DNA from: Chalara sp. BL73
Lineage: Eukaryota; Ascomycota; Leotiomycetes; Helotiales
Length of the DNA: 64,000 nucleotides
Reading direction: 5' to 3'
Assembly (NCBI GenBank): GCA_918026815.1
Contig: CAKJVC010000072.1
Span: 62,001-126,000, forward strand
Shown: piece by piece, positions 58,423 through 64,000 of the stretch
Layout: the number at the start of each line of letters is the position of its first letter
Position numbering within the stretch: position 1 is the first letter of the stretch
Program-made: the position numbers and the translations under genes
The notes under the pieces: generated by a model
What the model was told of the DNA's origin: nothing
What the model saw: only the letters and a program-made list of their open reading frames with translations
Databases searched by the model: none

Positions 58423-58894
58423 GTTTAGAAGAGAAGAATATACAGAGGATGATACACAAATTCGAACAGTCGACCATGAAATGTATTCTATAGAGCAGAG
58501 TGGTTATCCGATCTAAGAAGAGTTGGGAGGAATTCCTTGTCAACTCTAGCCCAATGTATGTCTTCGCTGCCGTAGTCAGCATCGTAGTCGTGAAACCTAT
58601 GAACTCTGATATCCTTTTTGAGGGATAACTTCAGGGTGATACCTAGGTAGACAATTCAAGTAATCATCAAAAACACCTTGGAATTAATTCAAGACTACGT
58701 AATTGGATACTTTTTGCAATATTTGTATAATTATTTCTTCATCGTCGAAAATTTTATTAAAACAATAACGAGATTCGATCCAACACTCGTTGATGGATTG
58801 GCTGGCCTAGTTAGGCTCGGCAAAACCTTTTTCCGATAACCATGCCACAAAAACGTCCTTTCAGGCCATCCTACCGCACCACACTCCTTAAGCA
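58423..58894. other. Intergenic, 472 bp
   Basis: AT-rich upstream region of COX10 and 3' region of the transporter; no gene seen. Confidence 0.6.
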
Positions 58895-60421
58895 ATGATT
58901 ATACGGTCCTCACCAACGGCTGCCTTCCGGTCCAATGTACTCGGTGGTTTATGTCTGCCATGCTTCCAACGATCAATTGAGGGCTCATCGCGTGCGGTAA
59001 CACGCGGCTTTTCCCGGACGGCAAAAAGCAGAACCGCGATTTCTGCATTAAAGGGAAGGTTAAGAGATGACTATTTCTTTCCCAATGGGCACTCGCTGCC
59101 AGAGAAAATCGCAGTCGTGTCTCGAAGGCCAAATATAACGAGTGCTGTATCTGCTGAAGGGTCAATCCAAGCCACAGCTAGGCCCAAGTTCTCGAAACTT
59201 GAAGCTGCCCAATCAAAAGAAGACCTCCCGCATCGACGGCGACAGAAAGCTCGCAAGGAGGCAGCAGAGGCAGATCTTGTCCTACCACCCAATGCCTCGT
59301 CTACTCTGTCCGAGAGTGCAGCAGATGCGCCTTCAAACTCCCTCCGCCGACTGTTACCAGTCCTCCTCTCACTCTCCAAACCTCGCTTGTCAGCTCTGGT
59401 CGTTCTCACAGCATGTGCATCTTACTCTCTTTATCCTGTTCCCGAACTCCTTTCACCTTCAGCTACTGATGCGCCATCACTCAATACCCTCACACTCTTG
59501 TTTTTGACAACTGGCACAGCATTATGTGCTGCGAGTGCAAATGCATTCAACATGCTCTATGAGCCAAAATGGGATGCCATGATGTCAAGGACGCGGAACA
59601 GGCCGCTCGTTAGAGGATTGATTTCTACACGCGGTGCCGCCGTCTTTGCAATTCTGTCCGGAGTAGTTGGGACAGGTTCGTTATACTTTGGAGTCAACCC
59701 TACAGTTTCTTTTTTAGGAGCACTCAACATTGGTCTCTATGCCGCTGTTTACACCCCTTTGAAACGTGTGCATGTTATGAATACATGGGTTGGAGCGGTC
59801 GTAGGTGGAATCCCGCCGTTGATGGGTTGGGCAGCTGGAGCAGGCATGTCTGCAACTGACGGTGGGTGGCAGGAGCTGTTACTAGGAGAGAATAATACTG
59901 GAGGGTGGCTATTGGCTGGGTTGCTGGTGGCATGGCAACTTGCGCACTTTATGTCGTTATCGTGGTCTATAAGGCACGAGTACAAGCAGGCTGGATATAA
60001 AATGCTAGCCTGGGTGAATCCGAACATGAATGGGCGAGTGGCTTTGCGTTACTCCGCCATTATGGTGCCAATATGTATAGGGTTATGTTATACAGGAGTC
60101 ACCGAATGGACGTTTGCTGTAGCCAGTGCGCCCGCCAATATCTGGATGATACGACAGGCCTACAGATTTTGGAAGCATGAAGGCGCGAAGGGCAGCGCAA
60201 GAGGACTTTTCTGGGCAAGTGTATGGCACCTGCCAGTGGTGCTGGTCTTAGCGATGATTGAGAAGAAAGGCATGTGGCAAAGGGTTTGGGGAGCCGTTGT
60301 TGGAGAGCCGAATCTAGATGAAGATGAGGATTGGATTGATGAAGAGGATGAAGAGCGTAGTGCAACGACAAAATATGGGGCATCAGAACCTAAGAGGAAG
60401 AGACCTATATCCAAAGAGTGA
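58895..60421 (+). CDS. COX10: Protoheme IX farnesyltransferase, mitochondrial
   Basis: A single 508-residue frame without introns. The first about 150 residues form a basic mitochondrial presequence and linker (MIIRSSPTAAFRSN, RGFSRTAKSRT). The UbiA-type membrane domain follows, with KPRLSALVVLTAC, the prenyl-diphosphate-binding motif N-x-LYEPKWDAMMSRTRNRPL, YTPLKR and ARLMAWQLAHFMSLSW-like AWQLAHFMSLSW near the second Asp/His motif. It adds a farnesyl chain to heme b to make heme O in the inner membrane, the first step of heme A synthesis for cytochrome c oxidase. An acidic tail (DEDEDWIDEEDEE) and basic end are seen. Convergent with the SANT gene (265 bp). Confidence 0.96.
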   Translation: MIIRSSPTAAFRSNVLGGLCLPCFQRSIEGSSRAVTRGFSRTAKSRTAISALKGRLRDDYFFPNGHSLPEKIAVVSRRPNITSAVSAEGSIQATARPKFSKLEAAQSKEDLPHRRRQKARKEAAEADLVLPPNASSTLSESAADAPSNSLRRLLPVLLSLSKPRLSALVVLTACASYSLYPVPELLSPSATDAPSLNTLTLLFLTTGTALCAASANAFNMLYEPKWDAMMSRTRNRPLVRGLISTRGAAVFAILSGVVGTGSLYFGVNPTVSFLGALNIGLYAAVYTPLKRVHVMNTWVGAVVGGIPPLMGWAAGAGMSATDGGWQELLLGENNTGGWLLAGLLVAWQLAHFMSLSWSIRHEYKQAGYKMLAWVNPNMNGRVALRYSAIMVPICIGLCYTGVTEWTFAVASAPANIWMIRQAYRFWKHEGAKGSARGLFWASVWHLPVVLVLAMIEKKGMWQRVWGAVVGEPNLDEDEDWIDEEDEERSATTKYGASEPKRKRPISKE

Positions 60422-60686
60422 GACAACATGTTACTGCGTTTTTGAATCTCGTGGCATATCGGATCATGTTTTCATTTGTGTAAGACATCTAGGCAACTAG
60501 ATGGATGTGGGTGAAATGTTGGAATAGCATCATGGGCGGAGTTTGGAGCACAAGCCTCGCATTTTGGCCATGAATTGTACTACTACTACAAATATTCTAC
60601 AAATGTCATTATAAGCGTTCGTTATATCTCATCCACGATACCCTATTCGCAAGTCTTAAAACGCCAAACTCCTCATCTCGATGCTC

Positions 60687-61695
60687 TCATCGATGTGGAC
60701 CATCACGCCGCCCATTCATGTCACGATTAATGATTGCCTCTATTCCCATATCCATGCTAGGCAAACGACTCTGCTGCCCATACCCATTACCACTCATCCG
60801 ACTGCCCGCACTTCCCTGACTATCATGGCTTTGGTGGCCATAATATCCCCCACCCAAGCCATTACCGTGGCTGCCGCCAGAGTGCTCAGAGACTCCATCC
60901 GCATCATAATCGGGTGCTTCATAGTCATCGCCAATGCCAGAATCGTCCTGGTATGGGCCACCGACGCCAAGGCTGTTGGACGAGGTATCAAGCATGCGCT
61001 CTCGTCGTGCACAAGAACGAGCCTGTGTTTGCAGGTTCTTGAGACCTTGCGCCATGCACTGGTCATGTTAGTTTACGATCTCCACATTACCAAAAAGAGA
61101 CAACATACCTTCTGTTCAACAACCGTCCACTTCTCCCCTGTGGCCTGCGCCAGGCCCTGCCATATCTCTCTGCGCATTTCCATATAATGCTTCGCCAGCG
61201 TCTCCAACCTTGCACCATCCCAATCGTCCGCATTGCGACGTGAGTCCATCAACCTTTCATGCCGTTTCCGGCATGCGTTTGCGGACTTGTTCGGGAAGTA
61301 AGCCTGCTGAATGGGCAACCAGTTCATGCCTTGCGAACGCGCGTGCATTAATGTTGCATCATCCTGCGGGTTCCAAGCTCCCGAAGAGGCGCGGATGGAT
61401 GTCAATGGAGGCTGTGGGAGCGGCATTGGGGCGTAGGATAGAGGCTGCACAGGGCCGCCGGTACTATAGGTTTGGTAGGAGTGTGATAAGGAGACGGGGA
61501 CGGCGGAACTGTAATATTGCGGTTGGTGGAGACTGCTGGGGCGCGCCGAGATGGGAGGGTAGCTGGTGGCAGCGGATGTGGAGCTGGGACTGAGGTGACT
61601 GTAGGTGTACCCGTGGCTGGAGCGGCAATCAGAATGTAGAACGAGTAGATATAAGGAGGGACTCACCTTCGCGAGGAGCGATGACCTTTGGGCAT
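60687..61695 (-). CDS. SANT/Myb-like DNA-binding protein
   Basis: Exons 61695-61667, 61616-61109 and 61058-60687 encode 302 residues; both introns are 50 nt. After a Ser/Pro/Tyr-rich N-terminus, residues about 95-140 form a Myb/SANT helix bundle (AWNPQDDATLMHARSQGMNW, FPNKSANACRKRHERLM), with the Trp-rich pattern and ACRKRHERL recognition-helix type found in many fungal regulators. A second helical segment (WDGARLETLAKHYMEMRREIWQGLA, WTVVEQK, ARSCARRERM) resembles a second degenerate SANT repeat. The C-terminus is Gly/Ser/Asp-rich and disordered. It is probably a nuclear transcriptional regulator; targets unknown. Starts with an 9-residue exon (MPKGHRSSR). Confidence 0.85.
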
Positions 61696-63576
61696 GCTGT
61701 GATCTCTATACATGAATGAAAACTGGTTGGTTGTACAAAGGCGTTGGCCGATTAGAGTATTGGAATTAAAGCCTTGCCTGCAAGACCAAGGTATGATGTA
61801 TATTCCGCAAGAGCGAACGACGTATCAAAGACTTGATACCGGGGTATATTTGAAAAAAAGGAGAACTAGAAAAGTGGCATCTAAAGTATCGCAGTAACAG
61901 ATGATAGGAAACGGTTTGCTCTGAACGAAGGCTGGGGAAATCGGATATGAAAGCGGCTCTACTGAAATGAAAGAGGCCAGGACAGACCAGGCGCGTCAAG
62001 ATATCTTATACAATTTCCAAGTCACTGATCTAGATAGAGACAAATGGACGAGAGACGCCAGGCGAGGGGCTCCATTGACGCCGACTGTCCTATTTTTCGA
62101 CCCTCAACTCCAGATGAAACAAGAAGCGATCTGGATACCCGCCCTGCACCCAAACTGTCGGATCCCAAACCCCATAGAATGCGCGTCTAAGGGGGCCTTG
62201 CGTGTCTCCAAGTCTTGCGAGTGAAAATGAGGCGACGAGCAGATTGGGTGGGGAGGCTCATCGGCGGTTGTTTTTGATTGAGGAGGGGTCGGCGGTTAGG
62301 TTCGCCAGCGGTTGGGGAGGCCCAAAAATAGTGGCCTGCAAGGCTGAACCATTGTCTATGGTTGTTTTGAAACAGGCGGAAAGTTTGAGTGTCGATTCGG
62401 ATGGCGCGCGTTTATGAAAGGGTACATATGTAAAGGTATAGAGCGAACGTTGTAATTGTTGGTGTTTCGAAACAGATCGTATATGGATCACGTGACCATA
62501 AACATATCCCGGCGAGGCAGATGATTGTGTAGTTTCTGTTTCATTCTTGAGAAGAATACCACTTGGGGGCTCTACTAAGTTTATTAGTGTGCTCACCTTA
62601 TCACGGAGGAGGTTGCATTTCGAGAAAGTTTGATTGTTTTTGAAGTGGTCGCAGAACTAGATTACTGTCAGGATGAGGAACTACACATCTGCGTGTCACT
62701 TTGAAATATATCACATCACAAACGCAGGTGTAAAGACACTACTGGAGTAATAATCATTGAGAAGAAAACACGCCCTTGTTGCTATGGCATGTATGCGTAT
62801 AGTTGTAAACACCTACACATACCACACCATAGGCTCGCTTCGGCACGATCTTAGGGAGATCTACCTTCGTAAGGGGTGCAGTGGCATTTCGCTTAATTTG
62901 GCGCCGAATCTCGCCCCCATGGCTGTACCGAACCTTTCTTTATTCACAACCATCAGAACGCGGTACCCGAAACAAAATCGGACCAACGGCTTGTGATTAA
63001 AGAAAGCCATAACATCCAGCCGTCAACGCCAAACAAGCCACAGTTACGCATTTAAGAATACCCGTTTCCGTCCTATAATTCAGCCTAAACGGCCCAACGT
63101 CTTGAAGCGGAGTTTTTGTGTAGCCGAGCCAAACAAATCGCTGTGGGTGCTGATCCCCCAGGTTCGAAGCTCAAGCGCTCCAATTGAGCCTGTCAACTGC
63201 CGTACCGTCAGTTTGTACTTTATCCAGGTCTGACCAGCAGTGGGATCTTTCATTGCTCCTGGAATACGGCATGCAGCTTCCCAGCTTCCCAGCTGCTGAT
63301 AATGTTGATCATGATCTCGTGTCATGGAGTCACTGCATTGCTCACTGGTAGCATTGAACCAATTACTTTATATCTTCAGGCTGGGGAGACAGGCATCCTC
63401 TTCTTTATCCGTCGTAAGTTCATTTATCCGGAGCTCCAGTAAGCTTTCTGGGACACCTCGATGTGCATTCTTTAAAATGCCGATCTTCGCACAATGCCTC
63501 TCTTATGATTTTCTGTAAGCTTTGTGCTCGAGTCCTGTAAATCTTCTTGTTGAGCAAAAGCCGTGATTGATAGAAA
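61696..63576. other. Divergent intergenic region, 1.9 kb
   Basis: Upstream regions of the SANT gene and the sugar transporter. Only short frames without recognisable protein are present. Confidence 0.55.
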
Positions 63577-64000
63577 ATGGTTGCAACCAATGCTGCGCCA
63601 GGCATCTATGATGCAGCGCTCCAGCGTCGACAAGCCCTTATGGGCGCTTCAGGGCCAAAGGCTCTCTTGAAGAACTCTAGAGTATTTATGATTGCAATGT
63701 TTGCATGCATAGGAGGACTTCTCTATGGTAAGGCCTATTGTGTTCCAAGGGAAGGAACTGTCAGTCTAACTTCACAAGGCTACAATCAGGGAGTCTTCTC
63801 GGGTGTCTTGACTATGCCTGCGTTTAAGGCACATATGGGGAGTTATGATAATGACAGAAAGGAAGATCAATCCAAGAAAGGATGGCTTACATCCATTCTC
63901 GAACTTGGGGCTTGGCTGGGTACTCTTCTCTCCGGATTCGTGGCTGAGGCGCTTTCAAGAAAGTACGGAATCTTGATTGCCACTGCGGTCTTCATAATTG
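63577..64000 (+). CDS. MFS sugar transporter, N-terminal part (truncated by window end)
   Basis: Exon 1 is 63577-63727; after a 51-nt intron the second exon runs from 63779 to the window end. The 124 visible residues contain the first transmembrane helix with GGLLYGYNQGVFSG (sugar-porter motif, the GYNQG formed across the intron) and then WLTSILELGAWLGTLLSGFVAEALSRKYG, which holds the MFS signature G-x3-D/E-R/S-x-GR/KYG at the loop between helices 2 and 3. It is therefore a plasma-membrane hexose- or disaccharide-type transporter; substrate unknown. Confidence 0.9.
   Translation, partial: MVATNAAPGIYDAALQRRQALMGASGPKALLKNSRVFMIAMFACIGGLLYGKAYCVPREGTVSLTSQGYNQGVFSGVLTMPAFKAHMGSYDNDRKEDQSKKGWLTSILELGAWLGTLLSGFVAEALSRKYGILIATAVFII

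Noticed and set aside
1..64000. Secondary-metabolite cluster or CRISPR, phage or plasmid system
   Set aside because: No polyketide synthase, NRPS, terpene synthase or cluster regulator is present, and the sequence is eukaryotic nuclear; the methyltransferase alone is not evidence of a cluster.

Overview
The window is nuclear DNA of a filamentous ascomycete (Pezizomycotina). The evidence is short introns of mostly 43-170 nt with GT donors and CTAAC-like branch sites, moderate gene density, and typical fungal genes: a cell-wall-integrity MAPKK, a hybrid histidine kinase, an AA9 polysaccharide monooxygenase, NTA1, JIP5, CET1, RPN2 and COX10. The overall gene style suggests Leotiomycetes (Sclerotiniaceae-like), but that placement is inference. 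Gene models below were assembled by joining reading frames across GT-AG introns; every intact model has a total length divisible by three.

Layout. 1-1.9 kb: a LaeA-like methyltransferase with one in-frame stop. 3.0-4.6 kb (-): MAPKK of the Mkk1/Mkk2 type. 7.0-8.8 kb (+): a seven-exon HSL-type alpha/beta hydrolase. 9.2-10.05 kb (-): a GPI-type cysteine-rich wall protein with a minisatellite. 11.9-13.6 kb (+): GH5 exo-beta-1,3-glucanase. 13.8-15.0 kb (-): derlin. 15.3-16.1 kb (+): decayed saccharopine-reductase (LYS9-like) remnant. 17.65-19.4 kb (+): NTA1-like amidase. 20.1-21.1 kb (+): AA9 LPMO. 22.6-26.4 kb: a tail-to-tail pair of related cysteine-rich single-pass membrane proteins. 26.4-29.2 kb is gene-poor. 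29.2-32.85 kb (-): an unrecognised disordered protein. 34.25-40.7 kb (-): a hybrid histidine kinase of about 2125 residues. 42.0-43.05 kb (+): an F-box pseudogene. 43.4-44.7 kb (-): JIP5. 45.3-48.3 kb (-): an unrecognised zinc-finger-array protein. 49.3-51.3 kb (-) and 51.7-55.3 kb (+): CET1 and RPN2, divergently arranged. 56.2-58.4 kb (+): NCS1 transporter. 58.9-60.4 kb (+): COX10. 60.7-61.7 kb (-): SANT/Myb protein. 63.6 kb to the end (+): start of an MFS sugar transporter.

The genes do not form an evident biosynthetic cluster. The left half is richer in surface, wall and secreted functions (MAPKK of the wall-integrity pathway, GPI protein, glucanase, AA9, cysteine-rich membrane pair) and contains decayed genes; the right half is mainly housekeeping. 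The main observations worth a second look are three decayed or interrupted genes, two of which carry stops mostly explainable as C-to-T changes at CpA (a RIP-like signature), the tail-to-tail membrane-protein pair with matching intron positions, the zinc-finger array protein, and a degenerate receiver module inside the histidine kinase.
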